This document shows, piece by piece, positions 1 to 8,298 of a stretch of DNA of 64,000 nucleotides. The notes under the pieces are model-generated. The model made no database searches. It had not been told where the DNA came from and saw nothing but the letters and a program-made list of their open reading frames with translations. The translations under genes and the position numbers were made by a program. Numbering within the stretch: position 1 is the stretch's first letter; every line of letters starts with the position of its first letter. Origin of the DNA: Listeria kieliensis (GTDB lineage: Bacteria > Bacillota > Bacilli > Lactobacillales > Listeriaceae); NCBI RefSeq assembly GCF_003369925.1, contig NZ_LARY01000002.1, forward strand, positions 186,001 through 250,000, written 5' to 3'.

Positions 1-12
1 TTGATGCTACTT

Positions 13-669
13 TTAGAAAATAATGTGATCTTCCAGTAAACTCAAATTAGTAATGACGAGTTGATTTTTCGTAACCTTGATCACTTTTTCTTGCTTAAGT
101 TGGCGTAGAATTCGACTGACGCTACTTGCAGAAGAGATCCCGCAAAACTTCGCGATTTCTTCATTTGTTACTGGAAAATCAATCACAATCTCATCACCTG
201 TTTCCACGCCGAAAAAATCATAGAGCTCATAAATTTGTGAACAAACCGCCCCCATTTTCCCATTCATCAGCATTTGTTGCATTTTTTTCATCATATAAAG
301 CAACCGGTACCGGTAAAATTCTTTCACGTAGTGTTGTAACTCGGGACTGTCATTGATATCCTTCCAAAATTGCACGCGATTAATTCGGTAAAATTCAGCA
401 TAATCCGATTCGACGCGAATATTATAAGGCGCATCAATAAACTGCGAATATTCATCCTTTAAAATCGAAACAATTTCGGATTCTTGAATATAGCGCAAGT
501 TAAATTCCCGCCCGTCATTTGAGATCACGCTTGCCTTCACAATTCCCTCTTTTAAAATGTACGTATAACAATCTTCAAGTCCTTCGTAAGTTAAATATTT
601 GTGATACCCCTTTCGAATGATCGGAAAGTCATTTTCTTCCACATAATTTCTTAACACACGATTATCCAA
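13..669 (-). CDS. Crp/Fnr-family regulator, PrfA-like
   Basis: Transcription regulator with an N-terminal cyclic-nucleotide-binding-like beta-roll and a C-terminal winged helix. The stretch MNGKMGAVCSQIYELY, then SSASSVSRILRQLKQEKVI, closely resembles the helix-turn-helix region of Listeria PrfA (SSAVSRIISKLKQEKVI), so this is a PrfA-type member of the family (recognition from memory). The frame is open up to 738, but the ATG there lies inside a palindrome. The TTG at 669, preceded by GGCGGGGAAG, is the better start and gives about 218 residues. It is divergent from the 847-2365 gene pair, and the PrfA-type box at 732-745 lies between them, which suggests autoregulation and control of the exporter. 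Effector molecule unknown. Confidence 0.85.
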   Translation of the reverse strand: MDNRVLRNYVEENDFPIIRKGYHKYLTYEGLEDCYTYILKEGIVKASVISNDGREFNLRYIQESEIVSILKDEYSQFIDAPYNIRVESDYAEFYRINRVQFWKDINDSPELQHYVKEFYRYRLLYMMKKMQQMLMNGKMGAVCSQIYELYDFFGVETGDEIVIDFPVTNEEIAKFCGISSASSVSRILRQLKQEKVIKVTKNQLVITNLSLLEDHIIF

Positions 670-731
670 CTTTTCTTCCCCGCCTTTTTGATCCGCTAAA
701 AAAAGCATATAAAAAATTCGCCCAACAAACA

Positions 732-745
732 TTAACATTTGTTAA
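732..745. promoter_or_regulatory. Perfect PrfA-type palindrome
   Basis: The sequence is TTAACATTTGTTAA, a perfect match to the published PrfA-box consensus TTAACANNTGTTAA. On the minus strand a TATATG -10-like element follows about 20 bp downstream (706-711), near the 22-23 bp typical of PrfA-dependent promoters. That would place the transcript start near 699, ahead of the TTG start at 669. On the plus strand a TATAAT (760-765) lies only 14 bp from the box, so there the site may overlap the -35 region. The adjacent regulator is PrfA-like, which makes it the likely ligand. Confidence 0.7.
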
Positions 746-846
746 TAAGATTCGTTACTTATAATTCTACACATGAAGTGTGCTTTTCGACAAGTCTTTT
801 TCGCCTTATACTGAGAAACATATTACAAATGAAAAGAGGAATAAAG

Positions 847-1161
847 ATGAATATTTGGATGAACGCTATTGTCGAACGTCTCGGCACAGCTTATAGCAAC
901 AGATTCGATTCAAAAGCAGCACTGATTTTCTTAAACGATGCGTATCAAAATGCCATAGAACTGATGCGGGAGCTTACGATCCGAGAATCACCGGAATCAA
1001 GAGAATTCCTGCGACTCTTCATGACGACAAGAGACTTATTTGTGGAACAGCTCGTTGATCGCTATCCATCCAACTACAATGAAATTGCTGCAAGAATTGA
1101 AAAAATCAAAGCACTGCAAAAGATTGGGGAACGAGATTCTTATGCCAGAAAAGCTATTTAA
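847..1161 (+). CDS. Small helical protein of unknown function
   Basis: A 104-residue, mostly helical, soluble protein I do not recognise. The frame is open from 739, but the ATG at 847 follows AAAAGAGGAATAAAG and is the credible start. No cysteines, signal peptide or membrane segment are seen; the C-terminal half is rich in charged residues (YNEIAARIEKIKALQKIGER). Its end overlaps the start of the MFS transporter gene by about 20 bases, so the two are probably translationally coupled. It may be an accessory or sensor of the exporter; no function can be assigned. Confidence 0.65.
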   Translation: MNIWMNAIVERLGTAYSNRFDSKAALIFLNDAYQNAIELMRELTIRESPESREFLRLFMTTRDLFVEQLVDRYPSNYNEIAARIEKIKALQKIGERDSYARKAI

Positions 1162-2365
1162 TAAATATTTTATCGGCGTGACGGTCCTTAATTTTGTCGT
1201 CTACCTCGTTTATTATTTGCTTATGGTCATCATCGCTGTGATCGCGCAAGATGATCTTGGGGCAAGCATGAGTGAGGCAGGTTTTGCTTCTGGAATTTAT
1301 ATTATTGGAACACTTCTCGCACGTTTATTAATGGGAAAACAAATCGAACTCCTCGGTAGAAAATTTGTCCTTCGAGCAAGCGCTTTGTTTTATCTTGCTA
1401 CGACTGTTTGTTATCTTTTCATCCCTAGCCTAGGAATTTTATATCTCATCCGTTTCTTGAATGGATTTGGCTATGGTGCGATCTCAACTGCGACAAATAC
1501 GATTGTGACAGCTTACATTCCGCAAGCGAAAAACGGTGAAGGAATTAACTATTACGGCTTAAGTACGAGTCTTGCGGCTGCCGCAGGTCCGTTCCTCGGC
1601 ATGTTACTTTTAAGCGCTACAAATTTTGAATTTATCATCTGGCTATCCATTAGCTTGATTTTGGCGGTTGCAATTGCTTGTTTCTTGTTTCCAGTCAAAA
1701 ATATCCAACTATCTGCGGAACATGAAGCAGCCATTAAATCTTGGAATTTTAGCAGTTTTATTGAAAAGAAAGCCTTATTTATCACTTTTATCGCCTTCTT
1801 GATGGGGCTTGCCTACTCGAGTGTGCTGTCGTTTTTGTCTTCTTATGTTAAAGTGATCGATCTTGTTTCTGCAGGCTCATTTTTCTTCGTGGTTTATGCG
1901 CTTGTAATCACGTTTACTCGTCCTGTTACAGGAAGAATTTTCGATGCCAAAGGGGAACAATATGTGATGTATCCAAGTTATATCTTCCTCGCGGCAGGTT
2001 TGCTGTTACTAGGGGTCACAACGAACAACTGGACGTTACTTATCTCTGGTGCCTTTGTCGGGCTTGGTTACGGGACTTTTATGTCGAATGGTCAAGCGGT
2101 ATGTTTGAAACTTGTGAACACACACCGAATCGGCGTTGCGCTTTCGACTTATTTTATTGGTTTAGATTTAGGTCTTGGCGTTGGGCCGTATATTATGGGG
2201 ATTCTCAAAAATGCCACTTCTTTTAGAGGGCTTTATCTGATTGCAAGTATTATTCCACTTATTTGCACTATTCTTTACTGGATCAATCATAAAATGAAAA
2301 GCAAGAAATGGGAACGCGCCGGGGCTTCACTTGAACAGGTTCCAGCGAATGAAGAACGAATTTAA
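1142..2365 (+). CDS. MFS transporter
   Basis: A 407-residue major facilitator superfamily protein with about twelve hydrophobic segments and the usual basic cytoplasmic loops (GKQIELLGRKFVLR in the loop between segments 2 and 3). The frame is open from 1040, but the upstream part overlaps the preceding gene. The ATG at 1142 (MPEKLFNKYF) with GGGGAACGAG ahead of it begins just before the first membrane segment. It probably exports a small molecule, since the family resembles drug and arabinose-type exporters; substrate unknown. It is co-transcribed with the small gene at 847 and ends at the terminator at 2366-2401. Confidence 0.85.
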   Translation: MPEKLFNKYFIGVTVLNFVVYLVYYLLMVIIAVIAQDDLGASMSEAGFASGIYIIGTLLARLLMGKQIELLGRKFVLRASALFYLATTVCYLFIPSLGILYLIRFLNGFGYGAISTATNTIVTAYIPQAKNGEGINYYGLSTSLAAAAGPFLGMLLLSATNFEFIIWLSISLILAVAIACFLFPVKNIQLSAEHEAAIKSWNFSSFIEKKALFITFIAFLMGLAYSSVLSFLSSYVKVIDLVSAGSFFFVVYALVITFTRPVTGRIFDAKGEQYVMYPSYIFLAAGLLLLGVTTNNWTLLISGAFVGLGYGTFMSNGQAVCLKLVNTHRIGVALSTYFIGLDLGLGVGPYIMGILKNATSFRGLYLIASIIPLICTILYWINHKMKSKKWERAGASLEQVPANEERI

Positions 2366-2401
2366 AAAGAGAAGCGGGCACACGTCCTGCTTCTCTTTTT
2401 T
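2366..2401 (+). terminator. Rho-independent terminator
   Basis: A stem of AAGAGAAGCGGG pairs with CCTGCTTCTCTT around a short loop and is followed by a T run. It lies directly after the MFS stop codon. It can also serve the convergent gene at 2417. Confidence 0.85.
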
Positions 2402-2416
2402 AGCATCTTGCTGGAT

Positions 2417-3229
2417 TCAAATTCCATCCCAACTTTTAATTTGTTCTAAGGAATCTCGGTAATACTTACTTAAAACATCTAGATAGTTCTCCTCTTTTTC
2501 CGCTTTGAATGGATTTGGACCTTCTGCTACCATCTCCATAATAATCGGACCTTTATAATTTACTTTATGTAAGGCTTCGATTTGTCCTTTGATATCTGCA
2601 TGCCCATTTCCAATAGCTTGGCGGTTCGAATCCGCTACATGATACATTCCTAATTGGGTGTTTACTTTCTCCAAAGTAGCGACTGGATTCGGCTCTTCGA
2701 TATTCATATGATAAGCATCTAGTAAAACCGACAATGAAGGGCTCGCCACATCTTGAATCAATTGCAAGGCTTCAGCTCCTGTCACCACTTGATGGTTTTC
2801 ATAGCGATTCAAAACTTCAAAAACGACTGCAATCCCCAATTTTTCTGCTTTTTCCATAACCGCTTTCGTACTTTTCACAAGTCTTTCCCAGTCGCACGTC
2901 GCATCATCGCTTCCTTCGATTTTTCCGACTTCCCCGTGCAAACAAATTCGAAAAGCGCCCAGTTCGGAAGCCCAATCAAGTAAATCTAAAAAATAAGCCA
3001 CTGCTTGCTTGCGAACTTCTTCGTCAGCAGAAGAAATATCCACATTATTTGGTGTCACAGAAAGAACCTTTAATTGATACTGCTTCAGTAAACTCGCAAG
3101 TTCTGCTGGATTCTGCGCCAAATTCCCCTCCACTTCGACACCTGTTACGCCGATTTCCTTTGCCAATTGACACTTTTTTTCAACTGGGATATCCCCAAAA
3201 CTCCATAAACAAATGCCATAATCTCGCAT
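2417..3229 (-). CDS. Sugar phosphate isomerase/epimerase, ketose 3-epimerase-like
   Basis: A 270-residue TIM-barrel protein of the xylose-isomerase-like superfamily. The metal-binding set expected for D-tagatose/D-psicose 3-epimerases is visible in order: Glu in FEVLNRYENH, Asp in LLDAYHMNIEE, His in YHVADSNR and Glu in IIMEMVAEG. It probably epimerises a ketose or ketose derivative with a divalent metal. The frame opens at 3253, but the ATG at 3229 with GGGGG nine bases upstream is the right start, because the earlier ATG precedes the Shine-Dalgarno sequence. It is monocistronic, with a cre-like site upstream. Exact substrate unknown. Confidence 0.85.
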   Translation of the reverse strand: MRDYGICLWSFGDIPVEKKCQLAKEIGVTGVEVEGNLAQNPAELASLLKQYQLKVLSVTPNNVDISSADEEVRKQAVAYFLDLLDWASELGAFRICLHGEVGKIEGSDDATCDWERLVKSTKAVMEKAEKLGIAVVFEVLNRYENHQVVTGAEALQLIQDVASPSLSVLLDAYHMNIEEPNPVATLEKVNTQLGMYHVADSNRQAIGNGHADIKGQIEALHKVNYKGPIIMEMVAEGPNPFKAEKEENYLDVLSKYYRDSLEQIKSWDGI

Positions 3230-3297
3230 TTCAAATCCCCCTTTTGTTTTCACGCCACACTTTCAAATTTTAAGACTCATCATCACTTAAAAGAAAA

Positions 3298-3311
3298 AGT
3301 AAGCCCTTACA
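3298..3311 (-). promoter_or_regulatory. cre-like site (CcpA)
   Basis: The minus-strand sequence TGTAAGGGCTTACT differs from the cre consensus TGWAARCGYTWNCW only at the central C. It lies about 70 bp upstream of the epimerase start, as expected for catabolite control of a carbohydrate gene. Assignment is by consensus only. Confidence 0.4.
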
Positions 3312-3362
3312 AAAAAGTATAACGCAATCAAAGTGAAAACGCACTCCCAAATTTAAACTAGC

Positions 3363-3917
3363 CTATCCTTCCTTTCTTGCCAGTTTTGGTTTAAAGAATG
3401 GGTAGAGGGCTTTTCCCAAAAATGAAGCGATCAATTTTTGGTAGTCTTCGCTGGTTAGTTTCTTTTCGCCGTGAATTAATATTTCGTACCAGATGTTTAT
3501 TTCCCGCACCATGAAGCCGGATTCATGAAAACCGTAACGTTCGTAAAATTGTTTTCGTTTGAAGCGTTGCTCATAGTTTTTAGCGGTTTTGCTCGCCTCT
3601 TCAATATTTAAAACGATTCGCTTTCCTTGAAATCTTTTGGTAATTTCCTGCATGACTTTCCCGCCGAATCCTTGTCCTTGCAAACTCCGATAAATTGCAA
3701 AATAAAAAATAAAAACGACATCTTGGTACTGCACGATATATAGCAGGCCAATCCACTTGTTTTCATCTTTCAATTGATAAAATTCTACGTTTTCTTTTTT
3801 GGCTTTTCTCATCAGAAGCCAAAAGGGAATTTGCTCGGCTTTTGGGAATTCTTGTTGATATAGCTTCTTCATCTTCTTGTTATCACTAGATTTTGTGAAG
3901 GGAATAAAATGAATCAT
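3363..3917 (-). CDS. GNAT-family N-acetyltransferase
   Basis: A 184-residue protein with the GNAT acetyl-CoA signature: GQGFGGKVMQEI after a beta-rich core (VVFIFYFAIYRSLQG), then an ERYGF motif as in many small-molecule acetyltransferases. The ATG at 3917, preceded by AAAAAGGTGG at good spacing, is preferred over the GTG at 3929. Substrate unknown. It has a C-terminal extension of about 40 residues (after WYEILIHGEK) with a mixed basic and aromatic tail. It appears monocistronic. Confidence 0.8.
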   Translation of the reverse strand: MIHFIPFTKSSDNKKMKKLYQQEFPKAEQIPFWLLMRKAKKENVEFYQLKDENKWIGLLYIVQYQDVVFIFYFAIYRSLQGQGFGGKVMQEITKRFQGKRIVLNIEEASKTAKNYEQRFKRKQFYERYGFHESGFMVREINIWYEILIHGEKKLTSEDYQKLIASFLGKALYPFFKPKLARKEG

Positions 3918-3947
3918 GCTGTGCACCACCTTTTTTTCAGTGTATCA

Positions 3948-3992
3948 AAAAACAGAAGCAATCCTCAAAGAAAATTGCTCCCGCTTGTTTTA
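3948..3992 (-). terminator. Probable terminator after the MFS efflux gene
   Basis: On the minus strand GGGAGCAAT pairs imperfectly with ATTGCTTCT and is followed by GTTTTTT. It lies about 70 bp after the stop of the 4058-5302 gene. The stem is interrupted, so confidence is moderate. Confidence 0.5.
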
Positions 3993-4057
3993 AAAATCGT
4001 CGGCTTTTTGACTGAAACATAAGTTCCATCAATCTTGCACTAGCCACTCCATCACAT

Positions 4058-5302
4058 TTATTTGACTTTATTTTTTGATGTCACATTCCCATTTTGTTGA
4101 TGAGTTAAAATTGGAATAGCAAGTGAAATAAGCAAGGCACCCATTACCGCCGGAGCTGCGTGACCAAGGGACACATAAATTTGTCCTCCGATTAACGGCC
4201 CTATAATTCTTGCAAGGGACTGCACAGACTGGCTGCTCCCCTGAATACGACCTTGCTCGCTCGATGAAACAGACTTCGATAAAATTCCATTAAATGCAGG
4301 TCCAAATAGGGAATCCCCAAAACCAAAAACAAACATTCCGAGTATAAATAACGGAGCAAATTGGAAAATGGCTGAACTTGCGATAAACAGATAGCCAACT
4401 ACGTCTAGTCCTAAACCAAGCCTAGCAATTCCTGTATCATTCAACTTTTTGAGTAGTTGCGGCATAACAAATCCTTGGGCGACGATATCTTGAATTCCCA
4501 TAATCGAGAAAGTCAGTCCGATTAATACCGGCTGCCACTGAAAAGTATCTTTCGTAAATTGTGAAAAGATCGCTTGCAAAGAACCATTGGGAATCCAAAT
4601 CAAGAACCCAGCGATGAACAGCCGTGCCAAATGTTTCATCGAGAAAAGTTGAACCAGTTGCGTGAAGGGATTCAACTGACTTCGCTCAATTCGTTTGAGT
4701 CGCTTTCCTCGAGTTAAACTTTCTGGTATGTATAAGATTCCGAAAAGAAAGTTTAAAAAAGTGACAGCTGCTCCGAAAAACATAGGCGTCGCATAACCAA
4801 AATGAGCCAATACGCCTCCTATTGTCGGTCCGATCGCAACGCCAGTGCCAAACAAAGCACTGACCCACCCAAAATATTTGGTTCGTTCTGATTCGGGGGT
4901 AATATCAGCGAAGTAAGCAAACAAAGTACTAATGCTGCCACCCGTAATTCCTTCAAGAATTCTGCCAAGAAATAATACCCAAAGCGCACCGCCGATTCCA
5001 AAAATCAAGTAACCGGTGGCTGCTCCGAAAAGACAAACTAATAAAACAGGGCGTCTTCCCAAGCGGTCGCTTAAAGTACCTAGCACCGGAGAAGCGAAGA
5101 ATACGCAGATTGCATAAACCGAAGTCAGTGCTGTGACGATAAATGCTTGGCTCTCAGGCGTTGCCACATAAGGAGCAACGAGAAATGGAATAATTGGTGT
5201 GATAATGCTTAAACCTAAACCGCACAGAAAAATAGATAACAAACCAAAAATGAGGCCCTTTTTTTCTGGAACGGAAGGTGGTTTTCTTTCAATTTGTAAC
5301 AA
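4058..5302 (-). CDS. MFS efflux transporter (TetA/DHA1 type)
   Basis: A 414-residue twelve-segment MFS protein of the drug:H+ antiporter-1 kind. The loop motif GTLSDRLGRRPVLL (motif A) follows segment 2, and GPTIGGVLAHFG resembles the antiporter motif C. The start is a TTG at 5302, preceded by AAAGGAGATATTC. It lies downstream of a MarR regulator on the same strand, with two identical operator-like sites in the gap, so it is probably an inducible multidrug or toxic-compound exporter repressed by that MarR protein. Substrate unknown. Confidence 0.87.
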   Translation of the reverse strand: MLQIERKPPSVPEKKGLIFGLLSIFLCGLGLSIITPIIPFLVAPYVATPESQAFIVTALTSVYAICVFFASPVLGTLSDRLGRRPVLLVCLFGAATGYLIFGIGGALWVLFLGRILEGITGGSISTLFAYFADITPESERTKYFGWVSALFGTGVAIGPTIGGVLAHFGYATPMFFGAAVTFLNFLFGILYIPESLTRGKRLKRIERSQLNPFTQLVQLFSMKHLARLFIAGFLIWIPNGSLQAIFSQFTKDTFQWQPVLIGLTFSIMGIQDIVAQGFVMPQLLKKLNDTGIARLGLGLDVVGYLFIASSAIFQFAPLFILGMFVFGFGDSLFGPAFNGILSKSVSSSEQGRIQGSSQSVQSLARIIGPLIGGQIYVSLGHAAPAVMGALLISLAIPILTHQQNGNVTSKNKVK

Positions 5303-5316
5303 TAGAATATCTCCTT

Positions 5317-5338
5317 TTTTGTTTCTTTGTCAACAAAA
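5317..5338. promoter_or_regulatory. MarR operator-like inverted repeat, copy 1
   Basis: This 22 bp site has TTTTGT and CAACAAAA arms around a variable pyrimidine-rich core. It lies just upstream of the Shine-Dalgarno sequence of the MFS gene and is one of three near-identical copies around the marR-like gene. Confidence 0.65.
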
Positions 5339-5350
5339 ATCATAACTCGT

Positions 5351-5372
5351 TTTTGTGTCCTTGTCAACAAAA
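5351..5372. promoter_or_regulatory. MarR operator-like inverted repeat, copy 2
   Basis: A second 22 bp copy of the same site, TTTTGTGTCC then TTGTCAACAAAA. It is centred 34 bp (about three helical turns) from copy 1 and lies between the MarR gene and the MFS gene. This suggests side-by-side dimer binding at an internal promoter. Confidence 0.65.
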
Positions 5373-5402
5373 AAAAGAAACAGTTACTTATCAACCGTTT
5401 CC

Positions 5403-5876
5403 TTACTCATTTTTCGATTTTCTATTTTGTTTATCGATTTCTTCATCCAAATGTTCACTATAACGATCCACAAATTTCAGCATGCCTTCTAGTTCCTGCT
5501 CAGTAATCGTATCAAATACTGAGTGATCGCGCTCCCTAAATTCCTGATGGAGCTCAGTATGAATTTGATCTACTTGACGGCCTTTTTCAGTTAAGCGAAA
5601 ATAAATTTCCTTTTTATTTTCTGGCTTTTGATAGCTCTCAATCACACCTTTTTCCATTAACTTTTTGGTCATTTTACTCATGGCACTTCTAGTCATGTAA
5701 AAAGCTTCCGCAAGTTTGGTCACATTCACCTCACTATTTTTCTGAATAAACTCCAAGCAGTGAACTTCAGCAGGTTTATAGCCACTTAAACTTCGCTCCA
5801 TCTTGCTTTTATTAAGCCAGACTAGCTTATTATACACATCTCGAAACCCTGTCAAAAGCCGTTCTTCGCTATTCAT
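5403..5876 (-). CDS. MarR-family transcriptional regulator
   Basis: A 157-residue winged-helix regulator. The helix-turn-helix region VTKLAEAFYMTRSAMSKMTK and the following wing (PENKKEIYFRLTEKG, with the DxR-like position replaced) are typical of the family. The ATG at 5876 is chosen over the TTG at 5879 because it is better spaced from GAGAGG. It is the first gene of a two-gene operon with the MFS exporter. The three matching inverted repeats at 5317, 5351 and 5919 are its likely operators, which would make it an autorepressor. The inducer cannot be told. Confidence 0.88.
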   Translation of the reverse strand: MNSEERLLTGFRDVYNKLVWLNKSKMERSLSGYKPAEVHCLEFIQKNSEVNVTKLAEAFYMTRSAMSKMTKKLMEKGVIESYQKPENKKEIYFRLTEKGRQVDQIHTELHQEFRERDHSVFDTITEQELEGMLKFVDRYSEHLDEEIDKQNRKSKNE

Positions 5877-5918
5877 CAAGCTTCATCCTCTCTCTTTCCT
5901 GCTTCCATTATAATAAAG

Positions 5919-5940
5919 TTTTGTTTCCCCTTCAACAAAA
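5919..5940. promoter_or_regulatory. MarR operator-like inverted repeat, copy 3
   Basis: A third copy, TTTTGTTTCC then CCTTCAACAAAA, lies 43 bp upstream of the MarR start codon. Its position in the promoter region of the regulator fits autorepression. Confidence 0.65.
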
Positions 5941-5947
5941 CTCAAAC

Positions 5948-5972
5948 AAAAAAAGAGAGGTTTCCCTCTCTT
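5948..5972 (-). terminator. Terminator of the DUF6270 gene
   Basis: On the minus strand GAGAGG-GAAA-CCTCTC is followed by seven T residues. It lies directly after the stop codon of the gene at 5976-7997. Confidence 0.85.
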
Positions 5973-5975
5973 CAG

Positions 5976-7997
5976 TTAATCTCGAAAAGAATTGGTCTGA
6001 TCAATATAGATCATTTCTTTCAGAAAATCTTTATAATAGCCCGATTCAAAATGTGAAAAGGAATGACCAAATGGATAATAAAAATCACCAATATAGCCCT
6101 TATTTGACAGATCAATCACCCGAACGTTTGGGGCGACCGATAAAAAATAGTTATTTAAACGATCCCAAAGAAGTTGTGCTTTCTGAATCGCCATTTTATT
6201 TTGATAGGTCGCTACTTTTTGATTTTCATCATAATACTTATAAGTAAAGCCACCTTTATTTAAAATGATGCGTTCTTCAGGAATAATTTCCATCAATTTC
6301 GCCAAAAATTCATCAGCATGTTTCTTCCAAATTTGATAAAAGGCCTCATCGTCAGAGTGATCCAGTATTTCTTTACACGGAATGGCATCAAATAGTGGTG
6401 AGCCTTCCAAAATATAGCTACCCGTTATCGCAGACTTATCATCGAGCCAAATGATCGGCCTGATTGCATCTGGATACAGATCAATCAAAAAATAATCCGG
6501 CTGTGCAGCTTCAAGCCGCTGAAAGAAATCCTTTCGAAAATCATCTTTAACATTTCCAAACTCCGTTGCCGTGAACGTATCTGCGTATTTATCAAATGGA
6601 ATTTCACCCGAATAAGCAGGCGTTGTCGCACTAATCAGAGACGTGTGTGTTTGCGTAAATTGAACATTAAAAAATGACTTATAATCTGGATTAAAATACG
6701 GTGAAGTATTGAAAGCATTTCGGCTAAAGCAAGTCCCCATCACGACAAGCTTCTTCGGTTCTTGCTTCACAGTAGGTGCTAAAGCAAAGCGAACGGTCAA
6801 ATTTCCCATACCATTTTTCATTAATTGTGCACGGTACTTTCCTTCATTCACCAAATCAAATTTCGAATCAAATTCAATCTCATCCGAGACAAAAATGGGC
6901 AAATCCAGCCCCTCCTTCGTTCGAATGAAGCCATCCCATTTCTCGTCCAGTTGATATGTACGAAGCGGATAAAGTGTTTTTTTGGAAAGCTTAACCGTAT
7001 AAGACCGAAATTTTTTCGTAATCGGCTGAATCGTTTCTTCGAGGTATTCAAACGTTGAAAATTTGGGGTCACGTCGCTTGAGCACAAATTCAACCGGCGA
7101 AAAATTCTTTTGAACTTCAAAGCCAAAAGAAAAAATATCCTGACGTTCTTTAAAACTCGTTAATTTCACGAGTTTGCGGAGCTCTTTCCGATAATAAAAA
7201 GATAGGCGCTTTGAACCCGTTACATAGGACTCTAGCGAAGTTTTAAAAGGCTCCTCTAGCAAGAATTTTTGAGGGATTATTTCCATAGCACCAGAATTTG
7301 TTTCAATATGTGCAAGTTTTGACCCTGTCCACTTTGATCGCAATTCAATAAATGGATCAATATAATTTGTCTCATCAACCAAAAATTCTTCAGAAAAAAT
7401 GTCTGTTGGCAGTGATACTTGAACATGTCCATTTTCGACCTTTCCGCTTGGAAATGCCTTACGTTGTTCAAAAAAATTATACAGTTCAGGGCGAGACCGA
7501 CGTTTCAGCCAAAATACAGCATCCAAGCCATCTAAGGAATACTCAGATGACACTGCGATATCAAGTTGTAATTTTTTTTCATCAAAAGAAAAATGTTGTA
7601 AAGTCGTTTTAAAAGGCTTCGGTTGGCTCAAAAATGTAAGGATTCCTTCAGCAAAATCAAATTTAAAATTGTGAAGGGCATCGCTCGCCGAAACCATTTC
7701 AGAGGAAAGCGGCTCAGTAACTTTTAATAAAGTCTCTTGCTTTTTTTGTTTACCAAAGAAATGCCACTTCGTTTCCCGATCTTCTAGCGAATGTTGCAAC
7801 ACAAGTTCGAGCGGTAAAATGATTTCATAACCATTTTCCACTTCCTCAATTTCTAACTCAAACTTTCTTGCAGGTCGAAGAAATTCTCTTCGTTCTTTGT
7901 AAAATATTAGAATAGCATCTAAGGAGGTTTGTTTTGAAATAAGAATTCGCCATTCATTGTCCGAATCATTCCATAGAACTTTTTGAGCTCTAATCAT
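5976..7997 (-). CDS. DUF6270-domain protein, SGNH-like
   Basis: A 673-residue soluble protein without signal peptide or membrane segments. The first ~400 residues are beta-rich and repetitive in character (several FELEIEEV-like and YTVKLSKKTLYP-like strands). The C-terminal ~270 residues look like the DUF6270 domain: VMGTCFSRNAF near the start, where the S or C may play the nucleophile role of SGNH hydrolases, and GHSFSHFESGYYKDF at the end with a candidate catalytic His. Such proteins often act near surface-polymer synthesis, but the neighbours here do not support a pathway. Start ATG at 7997 after GGAGGAATAAGAAA. Confidence 0.65.
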   Translation of the reverse strand: MIRAQKVLWNDSDNEWRILISKQTSLDAILIFYKERREFLRPARKFELEIEEVENGYEIILPLELVLQHSLEDRETKWHFFGKQKKQETLLKVTEPLSSEMVSASDALHNFKFDFAEGILTFLSQPKPFKTTLQHFSFDEKKLQLDIAVSSEYSLDGLDAVFWLKRRSRPELYNFFEQRKAFPSGKVENGHVQVSLPTDIFSEEFLVDETNYIDPFIELRSKWTGSKLAHIETNSGAMEIIPQKFLLEEPFKTSLESYVTGSKRLSFYYRKELRKLVKLTSFKERQDIFSFGFEVQKNFSPVEFVLKRRDPKFSTFEYLEETIQPITKKFRSYTVKLSKKTLYPLRTYQLDEKWDGFIRTKEGLDLPIFVSDEIEFDSKFDLVNEGKYRAQLMKNGMGNLTVRFALAPTVKQEPKKLVVMGTCFSRNAFNTSPYFNPDYKSFFNVQFTQTHTSLISATTPAYSGEIPFDKYADTFTATEFGNVKDDFRKDFFQRLEAAQPDYFLIDLYPDAIRPIIWLDDKSAITGSYILEGSPLFDAIPCKEILDHSDDEAFYQIWKKHADEFLAKLMEIIPEERIILNKGGFTYKYYDENQKVATYQNKMAIQKAQLLWDRLNNYFLSVAPNVRVIDLSNKGYIGDFYYPFGHSFSHFESGYYKDFLKEMIYIDQTNSFRD

Positions 7998-8213
7998 TTT
8001 CTTATTCCTCCATTAATTCTTCAATAATTCGTTAATAATTGTAACATATTTCACTATAATTACTAACAATTCGCATCTTCAGAAAATAAAAAGCTACTTC
8101 TTACGAGATGACATATGCCAATTCATTTTCCACTTAATAGAAAAACGCCCAGTTTTTTCTAACAATTCATACCAAATTCCGTAGCAAATAGCTCCCTATT
8201 AGAAAAAATCAAA
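7998..8213. other. Intergenic region, probable promoter of the DUF6270 gene
   Basis: About 215 AT-rich bases between the DUF6270 gene and the terminator of the RpiR gene. On the minus strand, an extended -10 TGTTACAAT ending at 8038 could start transcription of the DUF6270 gene. No other gene or repeat is seen. Confidence 0.4.
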
Positions 8214-8243
8214 CAAAAAAAGCAACCTATTGTTGGTTGCTTT
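8214..8243 (-). terminator. Terminator of the RpiR gene
   Basis: On the minus strand AAGCAACC pairs with GGTTGCTT around a seven-base loop and is followed by a run of T. It is 56 bp after the RpiR stop codon. Confidence 0.87.
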
Positions 8244-8298
8244 CGTTATATTGAGCATCTACTATTTGTCTTCCCTTGCATCATCCACAAAGTATTAT

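Noticed and set aside
739-846. Longer start for the small protein at 847
   Set aside because: The extra residues cover the promoter region and lack a ribosome site, whereas the ATG at 847 has one.
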